Assembly (NCBI GenBank): GCA_963783085.1
Contig: CAWAMJ010000008.1
Location: forward strand, 496,001 to 560,000
DNA length: 64,000 nucleotides
Origin: CAVYUC01 sp963783085
GTDB lineage: Bacteria; Bacteroidota; Bacteroidia; Bacteroidales; Prolixibacteraceae
Direction: 5' to 3'
Positions 1-8,037 of the stretch are shown in pieces. The notes below the pieces were generated by a model. It was not told where the DNA came from and searched no databases. It saw nothing but the letters and a program-made list of their open reading frames with translations. The stretch's first letter is position 1; each line of letters begins with the position of its first letter. Position numbers and translations under genes: made by a program.

Positions 1-443
1 GAACCTTCTCCTGTTCCTGCTTTAATATTCTCAGTTCTCAGGTGTTTGATGATGCCGCCGTTTGGATTCGTAGTTCCCGGTCCCTGCGATCCGTTTCCCC
101 AAAAATCGAGGCCATTAACATTTCCATACGTAAACCACATGCCAATCTGATGCGGATGATCGGCCCGTTCGCCGGCTCGTGGTTCAAGAGGAAAACCTCG
201 GGTAACATCGTAACAATCTGGCGAAAGAATCGGATAAAATACCGGTTTTGTGAGGCTGTCCGGCCAGCGAAACGACGTTAGAAGCTGATTATCAACCCAC
301 ACATCCAACCGACGAGCAGCGGTGTCTGTTTCAAAAGTAACCTGCTGTTCATTTTCATTTTCCTGTTGTTTTCCCGATTTGTTGTTACACGAAAATCCAA
401 CGGCAACAACAATAATTACAAACCAATACCATAACTTTTTCAT
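1..443 (-). CDS. DUF6807 (PmoA-like) lipoprotein, N-terminal part
   Basis: The 3' end of this gene is outside the window; 147 codons are visible. The N-terminus is a lipoprotein signal (MKKLWYWFVIIVVAVGFSC), with a Cys at residue 19 followed by a hydrophilic KQQENENEQQ linker. The mature part contains HPHQIGMWF and a GNVNGLDFWG segment, which resemble the HPHhxGLWF and G-VNG-DFW signatures of the DUF6807/PmoA family. That family is common in Bacteroidota carbohydrate clusters but has no settled function. The lipobox places it in the inner or outer membrane facing the periplasm. It lies 18 bp after the URO-D-family gene and is probably the third gene of an MFS/URO-D/DUF6807 operon. The family call rests on motif memory; the lipoprotein call is secure. 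Confidence 0.72.
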   Translation of the reverse strand, partial: MKKLWYWFVIIVVAVGFSCNNKSGKQQENENEQQVTFETDTAARRLDVWVDNQLLTSFRWPDSLTKPVFYPILSPDCYDVTRGFPLEPRAGERADHPHQIGMWFTYGNVNGLDFWGNGSQGPGTTNPNGGIIKHLRTENIKAGTGEG

Positions 444-461
444 AATGTTCTATTTTTTTGA

Positions 462-1619
462 TTAGTACTTTCCAAATTTTCGCCAGGCCGAATACATTGC
501 CATTATATTTTCCGGTTGTACGTCAGCCTGAATATTATGTACCGTGTTAAACACAAAACCACCACCCGGCGCCAGCGCTTCAATATTCCGTTTTACATCA
601 TCGTTTACCTGCTGAATGGTTCCCGAAGAAAGAATTTTCTGAGTATCCACTCCCCCGCCCCAGAATACGATATCTTTTCCAAAATCCTTTTTCAGTTGAG
701 CAGGCTCCATTCCAGTGGCATTGATATGAACCGGGTTCAAAATATCTACTCCCATTTCAACCAAATCGGGAATAATTGGTCGAACATTTCCACACGAGTG
801 AAAGATTATTTTCATGTTAGGTGTTTTTTCTTTTATGAATTTCAACACACGCACAAAATACGGCTTGTAAAAGTTACGAAATTGTTCAGGATCGATAAGC
901 TGCGATTGCTGTGTTCCGTAATCGTCGCCCTCGCCAACAATATCAACCACATCGCCAACTTCGTTAAGCAAAGCATCCCAGAATTCAATTTTCAAATCAG
1001 CCAGCTTTCCTACCAGTTTATCGGAATTTGCCGGGAAAAGAAACGGATCGACCATCGCATTTTCCATTCCGCGTACGCGCTGGTGCATTTCGAAAAGTCC
1101 GGCACAAAATCCTTTGGTTATTACAATTTTATCTTCTTTTCGGAATTGAATGGCTTTTTCGCGTAAGCCGGCAAAGCGTCTTTTATCGCGGGGATTGGGC
1201 CAGTTAAAATTTTCCACTACCTTCTCCGCTTCAAAATCCGCCTCTTTCATCGGATTTTTCACCAGCGAAAACCAGTGCCCGTTTTTTGGAAAATGATGTG
1301 TAAAATTCCACTCATCCACATATTCAAAATACCCGCCACAGTCTTTTAATTTTGAATACACATCCCAGTTATGGCTGGTGAGCGGAAATACACCACGTGT
1401 ATCCACTTTTAAATCATTCAAAATTTCTTCTGAAGGGATTACAATTTGCTGAACAACATCCGACCATTCCGGCGATGATTCCGCCTTTCCCAGGTACTTT
1501 CGCAGATTCTGATACGCTGTATTGGTAATTCCCGTCCAGGTAGTGCCGGCTAAATCGAAAGGCACGTGGTCGGGTTCTTTATGATTTAATGCTGTTAATA
1601 TTCTTTCTCTTGAATTCAT
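462..1619 (-). CDS. Uroporphyrinogen decarboxylase (URO-D) family protein
   Basis: A 385-aa cytosolic protein of the URO-D superfamily, which includes HemE and the cobalamin/corrinoid methyltransferases MtaA and CmuA. It starts MNSRERILTALNHKEPDHVPFD, the classic opening of the methyltransferase-like branch (RERxxxALxHKEPDRVP). Later blocks include IVGEGDDYGTQQSQLI and IIFHSCGNVRPIIPDLVEMGVDILNPV, matching the FHSCG...P.LIE.GVDILNP region. Classical heme-type HemE is unlikely because the gene sits in a sugar-acid neighbourhood and the HSCG signature belongs to the other branch. The start codon overlaps the end of the MFS gene by 4 bp (ATGA), indicating translational coupling. Such genes recur next to sugar transporters in Bacteroidota, with no substrate known to me. 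Confidence 0.8.
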   Translation of the reverse strand: MNSRERILTALNHKEPDHVPFDLAGTTWTGITNTAYQNLRKYLGKAESSPEWSDVVQQIVIPSEEILNDLKVDTRGVFPLTSHNWDVYSKLKDCGGYFEYVDEWNFTHHFPKNGHWFSLVKNPMKEADFEAEKVVENFNWPNPRDKRRFAGLREKAIQFRKEDKIVITKGFCAGLFEMHQRVRGMENAMVDPFLFPANSDKLVGKLADLKIEFWDALLNEVGDVVDIVGEGDDYGTQQSQLIDPEQFRNFYKPYFVRVLKFIKEKTPNMKIIFHSCGNVRPIIPDLVEMGVDILNPVHINATGMEPAQLKKDFGKDIVFWGGGVDTQKILSSGTIQQVNDDVKRNIEALAPGGGFVFNTVHNIQADVQPENIMAMYSAWRKFGKY

Positions 1620-2899
1620 TTTATATTGGTTAACGTTTTCATTTTTGGAACCAGCAGGTGGATAATACCAATACCAAACAAATAGCCACAGGAAGCTACT
1701 GCAAAGGCTATTTTGTACCCTTCTGTACCCGATTCATTTAATACATACCCCACCAGCAACGCCATCAGCATTCCGCCCAATGTGCTAACGGTTGTTGCAA
1801 AACCTGTTACGGTAGCCACCACTTTTTTTGGAAAAAGATCGGAGGCGACGGTAAATATATTGGCCGACCATGAACAGTGTGCTGCAGCCGCCAGCGCAAT
1901 AAACCCGACACTCAAAAAAATAGAAGAATAATAAGGAACAGTTATCACCGGCAGTACTAAAAGTGCTGAACCGAGCATGGTTGATTTCCGTGAAAAATTA
2001 ACAGATTTTCCCCGTTTAATTAACCACGAAGAAATGGCGCCGCCGGCAATCCCTCCCAAATCGGCCACCACGTATATGGTTACCAGTGGCAAGGCCAATT
2101 CTTTTAAGTCAACTCCAAATTTTGAATGTAAGAATTTGGCTCCCCAGTATAAATAAAACCACCAAACAGGGTCGGCAAATAATTTTCCTAAAGCCACAGC
2201 CCAGGTTTGGCGGTATTTTAATAATTTAAACCAGCTCACCTTCATTTGGTCTGTTCCGGTTTCGCCATCCTCAATGAAATCGATTTCGGCCTGATTGGCG
2301 AATGTGCTTTGCCGTGGCGTCCTGTATAAAATCAACCAGAAGATTAACCAAAAAACACCTAAAAATCCGGATAAGATAAACACCCATCTCCATGAACCGA
2401 ACTGAGCGATAATCAGCGGTATTAAAATGGGAGCTAAAATAGCCCCCACATTGGAACCTCCGTTAAATAATCCGGTAGCAAAAGCCCGTTCTTTTTTTGG
2501 AAACCATTCTGCCACGGTTTTTATGGCTGCCGGAAAATTACCGGCTTCGCTTAATCCTAATCCAGCGCGGGCAACGGCAAATCCAATCCAACTGCGGGCG
2601 GCAGCATGCAACATACTGGCAATGCTCCATAATCCTACTGCCAATGTGAATCCCCGGCGGGTTCCGAGCCGGTCGATTACATACCCTGCCAGCAAAGTTC
2701 CAACCGCGTAAGCAAACTGAAACGACGAAACAATATATCCGTACTGCAACTCTGTCCAGCCCACTTCTTTTTCAAGCAGCGGAGCCAGAATACCCATTAA
2801 AAAACGATCGAAATAATTAACGGTTGTGGCGAAAAAAAGGAGCGCAACAATGGCCCAGCGAAAATTGGTTTTACGAGTTGGTTCAGTTCGAATAGTCAT
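1616..2899 (-). CDS. MFS transporter, hexuronate (ExuT)/ACS family
   Basis: A 427-aa inner-membrane major facilitator with about 12 hydrophobic segments. The N-terminal half carries the family-typical NYFDR motif after TM1, the loop DRLGTRRG between TM2 and TM3, and EAGNFPAAIKTVAEWFPKKERA after TM4, all characteristic of the anion:cation symporter family that includes ExuT and galactonate/glucarate carriers. It resembles the second MFS gene at 38809-40137 through most of its length, so the two are paralogues. First gene of a minus-strand operon with the URO-D and DUF6807 genes. The likely substrate is a sugar acid, by family and by the uronate genes nearby; the exact substrate cannot be read from sequence. 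Confidence 0.85.
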   Translation of the reverse strand: MTIRTEPTRKTNFRWAIVALLFFATTVNYFDRFLMGILAPLLEKEVGWTELQYGYIVSSFQFAYAVGTLLAGYVIDRLGTRRGFTLAVGLWSIASMLHAAARSWIGFAVARAGLGLSEAGNFPAAIKTVAEWFPKKERAFATGLFNGGSNVGAILAPILIPLIIAQFGSWRWVFILSGFLGVFWLIFWLILYRTPRQSTFANQAEIDFIEDGETGTDQMKVSWFKLLKYRQTWAVALGKLFADPVWWFYLYWGAKFLHSKFGVDLKELALPLVTIYVVADLGGIAGGAISSWLIKRGKSVNFSRKSTMLGSALLVLPVITVPYYSSIFLSVGFIALAAAAHCSWSANIFTVASDLFPKKVVATVTGFATTVSTLGGMLMALLVGYVLNESGTEGYKIAFAVASCGYLFGIGIIHLLVPKMKTLTNIK

Positions 2900-3300
2900 T
2901 TAAAAATATGGTTTAGTTCAATAAAAATAGAAAATTAAAACAAATAAATATTGAAAATAAACTACAAACCAGCACTATTATACTGTATTCCTTCAAAAAA
3001 AGGAGCTTGAAGGAAGGAATAAAAATAACGCGAATTCTTTTCAGGTTTATCAAGTATTTGGTAAAAAATCCGGAATTGCCGGAAACCGTGCCGGAATAAT
3101 CTTTCATTTCTGCTTCGCTATTTCCGTTTTTTGTCGATTTCAGTTGTATGAATTCACCAGGCGCTTTCTGTTGCTGTTGCCATGAGGATTTTGTCGAATT
3201 TTTTCATCCTAAACAGATTAATTTTCTTCCTGCCATTTATAAATAATCCCGTAGAAATGTCGCGAATAATTTTCCGGATAAATCTCCCTGAATTCCGCGA

Positions 3301-3318
3301 AAATGTTGCTCAACATTT
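3301..3318. promoter_or_regulatory. Perfect palindrome, candidate operator
   Basis: AAATGTTG-CT-CAACATTT is an exact 8+2+8 inverted repeat. It lies 11 bp upstream of the CG-centred operator-like site at 3329-3349 in the lacI/MFS divergent region. The position suits a second transcription-factor site, but no second copy was found in the window. Confidence 0.4.
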
Positions 3319-3328
3319 ATATTATATT

Positions 3329-3349
3329 TTTCCGTGTACGAACACGAAA
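3329..3349. promoter_or_regulatory. LacI-type operator-like site, copy 1
   Basis: A 21-bp CG-centred imperfect palindrome with core CCGTGTACGAACACG flanked by TTT and AAA. An identical 21-bp sequence occurs at 44791-44811 before the uxaE-uxaC genes. It lies 16 bp upstream of the -7 box of lacI, over the expected -33 position, which fits repression by occlusion. The regulator encoded just downstream is the obvious candidate to bind it. Confidence 0.65.
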
Positions 3350-3364
3350 AATAAAAAAATTGAG

Positions 3365-3372
3365 TAGTTTTG
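3365..3372 (+). promoter_or_regulatory. Promoter -7 element of the lacI operon
   Basis: TAGTTTTG matches the Bacteroidota TAnnTTTG consensus. A start site near 3379 would give a 5' leader of about 40 nt before the HTH-encoding frame. The expected -33 position falls inside the operator-like site and has no clear TTTG, so the promoter may be weak. Confidence 0.45.
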
Positions 3373-3416
3373 TACTTTAAAGCATAGCAAATACAACTTA
3401 ATCATTTAAAAATCAA

Positions 3417-4484
3417 ATTATTATAAAAGAATCTGGCCAAATACGGATAAAAGATATTGCTGAAAAAGCAAAAGTGTCGATTGGAACAGTTGATCGGGTT
3501 TTGCACAACCGCGGCGAAGTGGCAGAATCCACAAAAAAGAAAATTCTGAAGATTGTGGAGGACTTGGATTACCAACCCAACATCCTGGCCAGCACGCTTG
3601 CCTCCAAAAAATCGGCGCAGTTTGCAACATTGCTTCCACAACCGCCTTCCCCCGAAGGCTACTGGAACAAACCTTTTGTAGGCGTAAAAAAGCGAATCGC
3701 AGAACTGGCGCAGTATGGCGTTCAGATAGAACCTTTTACTTTCAGCCAGAACGATGCTGAAAGTTTTAAAGCCGAATCGCAAAAAATACTGGAACTAAAA
3801 CCCGACGGAGTGGTTTTAGCGCCATTTTTCAAGAAAGAGGCCATCCGGTTTATAGAACAATTAAAATCAAGCCAAATTCCATTTGTTTTTATTGATTCGG
3901 AAATCAAGGACGCCGGGCAAATCAGTTACATCGGACAGAATTCCTATCAAAGCGGGTTGGTGTCCGGTAAGTTGCTCGACCTGATTCTTCCCGAAGGAAA
4001 CATCCTGATCATTCATTTTGCCAAGAAAATGGACAACCAAAATCACCTGGTTCAGCGCGAAAAAGGTTTTTATGACTGGTATCACATCAACAAACGAGAT
4101 ATCCACCAGTTATTTACGGCTGAAGTTCCGGATACGGATGATCCCCGATGGATGGCAAAAATTAAAAAAAAGATTGCGGAACAAAATATCAAAGGAATTT
4201 TTGTCACCAACTCGAAGGTGTTTTTTGTATGCCGGCTGATTGAAAAATTCGGATTGCAGGGTTTAAAAGTGATCGGCCATGATTTATTAAACGAAAATGT
4301 TGAATTTTTGAAAAAAGATGTCGTGCAGTTTTTAATTTGCCAACGACCTGAGGAACAAGGTTATAATGCAGTCAATAAACTATTCAGGCACATCGTTCAG
4401 AAGCGGATAATCGACCGGGAAAACTATACTTCCATTGATATCGTAACTAAAGAAAACGTTGATTTTTACAAAGAATTTAAATAA
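3417..4484 (+). CDS. LacI-family transcriptional regulator (probable uronate regulator)
   Basis: Residues RIKDIAEKAKVSIGTVDRVLHN form the LacI helix-turn-helix, followed by the hinge-helix region YQPNILASTLASKK and a periplasmic-binding-protein-like effector domain (about residues 65-350). The frame is open from 3402 but has no ATG, GTG or TTG ahead of the HTH. The first standard start is GTG at 3474, which would delete the first HTH helix and cannot be right. ATT at 3417 or 3420, or ATA at 3423, are the only in-frame options; 3417 is given here. The SDR gene begins 9 bp after the stop, so both are probably co-transcribed. The duplicated operator-like site before this gene and before uxaE suggests autoregulation and control of the uronate genes; the effector is unknown. 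Confidence 0.83.
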   Translation: MIIKESGQIRIKDIAEKAKVSIGTVDRVLHNRGEVAESTKKKILKIVEDLDYQPNILASTLASKKSAQFATLLPQPPSPEGYWNKPFVGVKKRIAELAQYGVQIEPFTFSQNDAESFKAESQKILELKPDGVVLAPFFKKEAIRFIEQLKSSQIPFVFIDSEIKDAGQISYIGQNSYQSGLVSGKLLDLILPEGNILIIHFAKKMDNQNHLVQREKGFYDWYHINKRDIHQLFTAEVPDTDDPRWMAKIKKKIAEQNIKGIFVTNSKVFFVCRLIEKFGLQGLKVIGHDLLNENVEFLKKDVVQFLICQRPEEQGYNAVNKLFRHIVQKRIIDRENYTSIDIVTKENVDFYKEFK

Positions 4485-4493
4485 CAAATTATT

Positions 4494-5345
4494 ATGAAAC
4501 CAATATCATTTGACGACCTGAAAGGAAAAGTTTGTGTTATCACCGGTGGCGCAGGTGTACTTGGAAGCGCCATGGTAAAAGCGCTGGCATCTGTGGGAAT
4601 GAAAATTGCCATTGCCGATATCAACAAGGAAATAGCCGATAAAGTGGCAGCGGAAATTGCTGGAGAATCGAATTCGCAGGTTATTGGCGTGGCTGCCAAC
4701 GTGCTCGATAAAGAATCGCTCGAAATGGCGAAGGAAACAATCAACAAAGAATTTGGCGACATCGACGTGCTGATTAACGGCGCTGGTGGAAACAGCCCTC
4801 AGGCTACAACAAAAGTGGAACAAATGCTGGAAAAAGACATCGACAACCTGGCTGACACTTTTTATGGTCTGCAGATAGAAGGTTTCGACAAGGTTTTTGC
4901 CCTTAATTTCAAAGGGACTTTACTTCCTACCATGGTTTTTACAAAGGATATGCTGAAAAATAAAAAAGGTGTTGTCCTGAATATTTCGTCGATGAATTCG
5001 TATAAGCCACTGACAAAAATCCCCGCTTATTCAGCAGCCAAAGCGTCGATTAATAATTTTACGGAATGGCTCTCGGTGCACCTGGCAAAAGTTGGAATCA
5101 GAGTGAATGCCATTGCGCCCGGATTTTTTATCACCAACCAAAACCGTTTTCTGGTGACGGATGAAAAAACCGGAAATTACTCGCCACGCGGGCAAAAAAT
5201 CGTTGATAACACGCCAATGGGCAAATTTGGCGAACCCGAAGACCTGCAGGGAGCTACATTATTTCTGCTCTCCGATGTTTCCAGTTTTATTACAGGAATT
5301 ATAATTCCTGTTGACGGTGGTTACAGTGCATTCGGGGGAGTCTAA
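4494..5345 (+). CDS. SDR-family D-mannonate oxidoreductase (fructuronate reductase type)
   Basis: A 283-aa classical short-chain dehydrogenase. The nucleotide-binding TGGAGVLG motif is near residue 17, NGAGG near 97, the catalytic Ser in ISSMNSY, and YSAAK with catalytic Tyr and Lys near residue 180. The insert after NGAGG (NSPQATTKVEQ...DTFYGLQIEGFDKVF) and the C-terminal VDGGYSAFGGV are typical of the Bacteroidota/Thermotoga SDRs that reduce D-fructuronate to D-mannonate in place of UxuB. Gluconate 5-dehydrogenase-like activity is the main alternative. It lies between the LacI regulator and a PfkB kinase, in the same operon. With UxaC and UxaE encoded elsewhere in the window, this would supply the third step of hexuronate breakdown. 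Confidence 0.8.
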   Translation: MKPISFDDLKGKVCVITGGAGVLGSAMVKALASVGMKIAIADINKEIADKVAAEIAGESNSQVIGVAANVLDKESLEMAKETINKEFGDIDVLINGAGGNSPQATTKVEQMLEKDIDNLADTFYGLQIEGFDKVFALNFKGTLLPTMVFTKDMLKNKKGVVLNISSMNSYKPLTKIPAYSAAKASINNFTEWLSVHLAKVGIRVNAIAPGFFITNQNRFLVTDEKTGNYSPRGQKIVDNTPMGKFGEPEDLQGATLFLLSDVSSFITGIIIPVDGGYSAFGGV

Positions 5346-5448
5346 GAAATGCCTCTTTAAACTCCTGGAAAGTAGAAACTTAAGAAACTTTAGTGTTATA
5401 TTTGAACCTACAATAAGGTTTACGAAACTTAAAACAATTATTACGGTT

Positions 5449-6522
5449 ATGGAATTGAAACAAAACTGCAAATACGCCATGCTGGTAGCAACCAGCATGG
5501 GAACGAGGTTATCTCCCGACGCCGGACAGCCGGTGCATTCCAGCGATACATTCAAACTCCAGGTTACAAGCGCCGAAACCAATGTGGCCAGTATTTCTTC
5601 GTTTTTGGGATTGCCGGTAAAAGTGCTGACAACTTTTGTGAAAGGCAGTCCGGTTGCCCATTTGATTAAGGCTAATCTGCGCGCGCGCCACATGGATTAT
5701 GAAGGCCCGGAAGTTGAGCAGGGCGGTCCGTGGGGGTACCGGCACCAGATTAACATTGCCGACAGTGGTTATGGCACCCGTGGCCCGAGGGTTTTTAATG
5801 ATCGTGCCGGGGAAGTAGGCCGAACCTTAAATGTAAAAGATTTTGATCTCGAACGGATTTTTGGCGAAGAAGGTGTGCAGATTGTCCACCTTTCAGGTTT
5901 AATTGGCGCGCTTTCACCCGAAACCAGCCAGTTCTGCCTCGAAATTGCAAGGGCAGCAAAAAAACACGGCACCCGGATTTCGTTCGACCTGAATTACAGG
6001 GCATCGTTCTGGAAAGGCCGCGAGAAAGAATTGCGCGGGAATTTTACGGAAATCGCTTCAATTGCCGATATCCTGATTGGAAACGAGGAAGATTTCCAGC
6101 TTTGTTTTGGAATTGAAGGACCGCCGGCAGGAGGAGAAGGACTTGCAGCTAAAATAGAAGGTTTCAAAGGTTTGATTACCCGTGTAAAGGAAACTTTTCC
6201 GAACGCTTCCGTATTTGCCACTACACTTCGCGAAGTAATTAGTGTAAACAGTCATCTCTGGGGAGCAATTATGCTGGAAGGTGAAAACTGGCATGTTGTT
6301 GAACCGCGGGAAATCAGTGTACTCGACCGGATTGGCGGCGGCGACGGATTCGTCGGCGGCATGTTGTATGGAATCCTAAAAGGCTGGGAACCTGAAAAAT
6401 GGCCGCAATTTGGCTGGGCAACCGGTGCAATGGCCACAACATTCCTGACTGATTATGCACAACCAGCCGATGAAGACATGGTTTGGAGCATCTGGTCCGG
6501 AAATGCAAGGGTGAAGAGATAG
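5449..6522 (+). CDS. PfkB-family sugar kinase (KDG kinase-like)
   Basis: A ribokinase/PfkB-fold kinase of about 357 aa. The C-terminal signature DRIGGGDGFVGGMLYG holds the anion-hole glycines and catalytic Asp; substrate-side motifs include SAETNVA and a FDLNYR block. The frame stays open back to 5311, but that would overlap the SDR gene. ATG 5449, giving MELKQNCKYAML, is the natural start. It resembles the kdgK product at 40931-41968 (shared DRxGGGD and FDLNYR or CDLNYR blocks) but is clearly diverged, so the two may phosphorylate different sugar acids. KDG is the default guess; gluconate or another aldonate is possible given the LarA-like neighbour. The gene is followed by a GC-rich intergenic repeat. 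Confidence 0.78.
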   Translation: MELKQNCKYAMLVATSMGTRLSPDAGQPVHSSDTFKLQVTSAETNVASISSFLGLPVKVLTTFVKGSPVAHLIKANLRARHMDYEGPEVEQGGPWGYRHQINIADSGYGTRGPRVFNDRAGEVGRTLNVKDFDLERIFGEEGVQIVHLSGLIGALSPETSQFCLEIARAAKKHGTRISFDLNYRASFWKGREKELRGNFTEIASIADILIGNEEDFQLCFGIEGPPAGGEGLAAKIEGFKGLITRVKETFPNASVFATTLREVISVNSHLWGAIMLEGENWHVVEPREISVLDRIGGGDGFVGGMLYGILKGWEPEKWPQFGWATGAMATTFLTDYAQPADEDMVWSIWSGNARVKR

Positions 6523-6556
6523 AAGCCCCTCCAGCTCCCCCGCAGGGGGAGAGAAA
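6523..6556. repeat. Short intergenic repeat, family A copy 1
   Basis: CCCCTCCAGCTCCCCC-GC-AGGGGGAG, an imperfect inverted repeat directly after the kinase stop codon. Degenerate relatives are at 7957-7993 and, in opposite orientation, at 8071-8100. Such CCCCTCC...GGGGGAG elements are familiar between genes of many Bacteroidota. Confidence 0.6.
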
Positions 6557-6601
6557 GAAAAATACAAATATCTCTTTACATTTAATGAATTGATAATTAA
6601 C

Positions 6602-6656
6602 GCCCGGTTTTAACCGGGGGACTGCAACAACAGAAGAAAACCGGGCTTTTGCCCTT
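6602..6656. repeat. REP-like palindromic element
   Basis: Contains the perfect palindrome CCCGGTTTTAACCGGG (near 6603-6618) and, about 20 nt later, AAAACCGGGC, so several GC-rich hairpins can form. It sits just before the LarA-like gene. No transposase is nearby. Confidence 0.5.
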
Positions 6657-6669
6657 AATATTAAACATT

Positions 6670-7956
6670 ATGTTGTACTACGAAAAAGGTTCCACAGATA
6701 CAAACCTCTCGGCAGATGATCTTCGGAAAGGATTGTTTGAAGCGATGGATAAACTCGCTCCGAGAATAAAAGTTCTGGCAATTCCGCCGGATTATACCCG
6801 GTTGCCTTCCAGAGCGGGTGAACTCACTGAATTTACCTGGGAATATTTTGGTGATAAACTCACGGATGTGCTGCCTGCTTTGGGAACACATACGCCGATG
6901 ACCGATAAACAAATCAGCCACATGTTTGGCGAAACACCACGCAGTCTCTTCCGCGAGCACGACTGGCGAAACGATGTGGTTACCCTGGGAACAGTTCCTG
7001 CGGAATTTGTAAAGGAAGTTTCCGGCGGAGCGGTCGATTATTCCTGGCCGGCACAGGTGAACAGACTGCTGGTTGAAGGCGGATTCGATCTGATTCTCTC
7101 CATCGGGCAGGTGGTGCCCCACGAAGTGGTTGGAATGGCCAACTACAACAAAAATGTATTTGTAGGAACAGGCGGCTCTGAAGGTATCAACAAAAGTCAT
7201 TTTATCGGTGCAGCTTACGGAATGGAAAAAATGATGGGACGCGCTGATACACCGGTTCGTAAAATTTTCAACTATGCGTCGGAACACTTTTCAAAAGATC
7301 TTCCGATTGTATACGTGCAAACCGTTGTTGGCTTGAATGAAGATGGAAAACTTCAAACGTATGGTTTATTCATAGGCGATGATTTCAGTGTATTTGACAA
7401 AGCTGCAAAACTTTCGCTGCAGGTGAATTTCGAAATGGTGGACAAACCGCTCAAAAAAGCAGTGGTGTGGCTCGATCCTTCGGAATTTAAAAGTACCTGG
7501 CTTGGAAATAAAAGTGTCTATCGAACCCGCATGGCGCTGGCCGACGACGGCGAACTGATTGTTTTGGCTCCGGGCCTGGTCGAATTCGGCGAAGACAGGC
7601 AAATTGATAAACTGATTCGCAAATACGGATATTTCGGAACGCCGCATACGTTACAAATGGTAAACGAAAATGAAGACTTGCGGAACAATCTGGGGGCGGC
7701 AGCACATCTGATTCATGGCTCCTCCGAAGGCCGTTTCAGCATTACTTATTGTCCGGGAAAAGGGGAAGAAAACCTGACAAGAGACGAAATCGAAAGCGTA
7801 GGTTTTAAATATGCCGATTTCGATGAAATGCGTACCAAATACGATCCTACAAAACTCAAAGATGGTTTCAATGTTTTGGGAAACGGCGAGGAAGTCTTTT
7901 ACATTTCAAATCCCGCCATTGGTTTGTGGGCGTATAAAGACCGGTTTGAATATTAA
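6670..7956 (+). CDS. LarA-like (DUF2088) 2-hydroxyacid racemase/epimerase homologue
   Basis: A 428-aa homologue of LarA, the nickel-pincer-nucleotide-dependent lactate racemase. Residues that shape the LarA active site appear preserved in order: DYTR near residue 45 (LarA Asp72/Arg75 block), GTH near 80 (His108), PHEVVG (His174), a Lys in NYNKNVF (possible Lys184, the cofactor Lys) and NKSHF (His200). I chose ATG 6670 (MLYYEKGSTD), not the upstream TTG 6649 that lies in a repeat. LarB, LarC and LarE, needed to make the cofactor, are not in the window. Its position after a mannonate-type SDR and a kinase suggests a sugar-acid substrate instead of lactate: D-mannonate and D-gluconate are C2 epimers, and LarA chemistry acts at C2. 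This substrate is inference. Confidence 0.75.
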   Translation: MLYYEKGSTDTNLSADDLRKGLFEAMDKLAPRIKVLAIPPDYTRLPSRAGELTEFTWEYFGDKLTDVLPALGTHTPMTDKQISHMFGETPRSLFREHDWRNDVVTLGTVPAEFVKEVSGGAVDYSWPAQVNRLLVEGGFDLILSIGQVVPHEVVGMANYNKNVFVGTGGSEGINKSHFIGAAYGMEKMMGRADTPVRKIFNYASEHFSKDLPIVYVQTVVGLNEDGKLQTYGLFIGDDFSVFDKAAKLSLQVNFEMVDKPLKKAVVWLDPSEFKSTWLGNKSVYRTRMALADDGELIVLAPGLVEFGEDRQIDKLIRKYGYFGTPHTLQMVNENEDLRNNLGAAAHLIHGSSEGRFSITYCPGKGEENLTRDEIESVGFKYADFDEMRTKYDPTKLKDGFNVLGNGEEVFYISNPAIGLWAYKDRFEY

Positions 7957-7993
7957 AATCCCTCCCAACCTCCCCGTAGAAGAGGAGTAAAAG
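7957..7993. repeat. Short intergenic repeat, family A copy 2
   Basis: CCCTCCCAACCTCCCCGTAG followed by AAGAGGAG, a degenerate copy of the element at 6523-6556, again directly after a stop codon. Confidence 0.5.
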
Positions 7994-8037
7994 AAGCCTG
8001 ATTATTCTGAGTATGATTTTAAAATAAAACCTTTAAA

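Larger units (their letters stand above)
2900..3416. other. Divergent intergenic regulatory region
   Basis: About 517 bp between the MFS operon (minus) and the lacI operon (plus). No convincing gene is visible; short open frames here are AT-rich and match nothing I recognise. The right-hand third holds a perfect palindrome (3301-3318), a LacI-type operator-like site (3329-3349) and a Bacteroidota -7 element (3365-3372). The left part holds a small CCGGAATTGCCGG inverted repeat near 3070-3085 of unknown role. Confidence 0.6.

Noticed and set aside
516..1166. 216-codon frame antisense to the URO-D-family gene
   Set aside because: Composition is low in Asp and Glu, with no recognisable motif; it is a shadow of a well-supported gene.
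3182..3367. 61-codon frame in the lacI/MFS intergenic region
   Set aside because: It runs across the operator-like site and palindrome and looks like no known protein.
6661..7287. 208-codon frame antisense to the LarA-like gene
   Set aside because: The LarA-like gene has clear conserved motifs; the antisense product has none.
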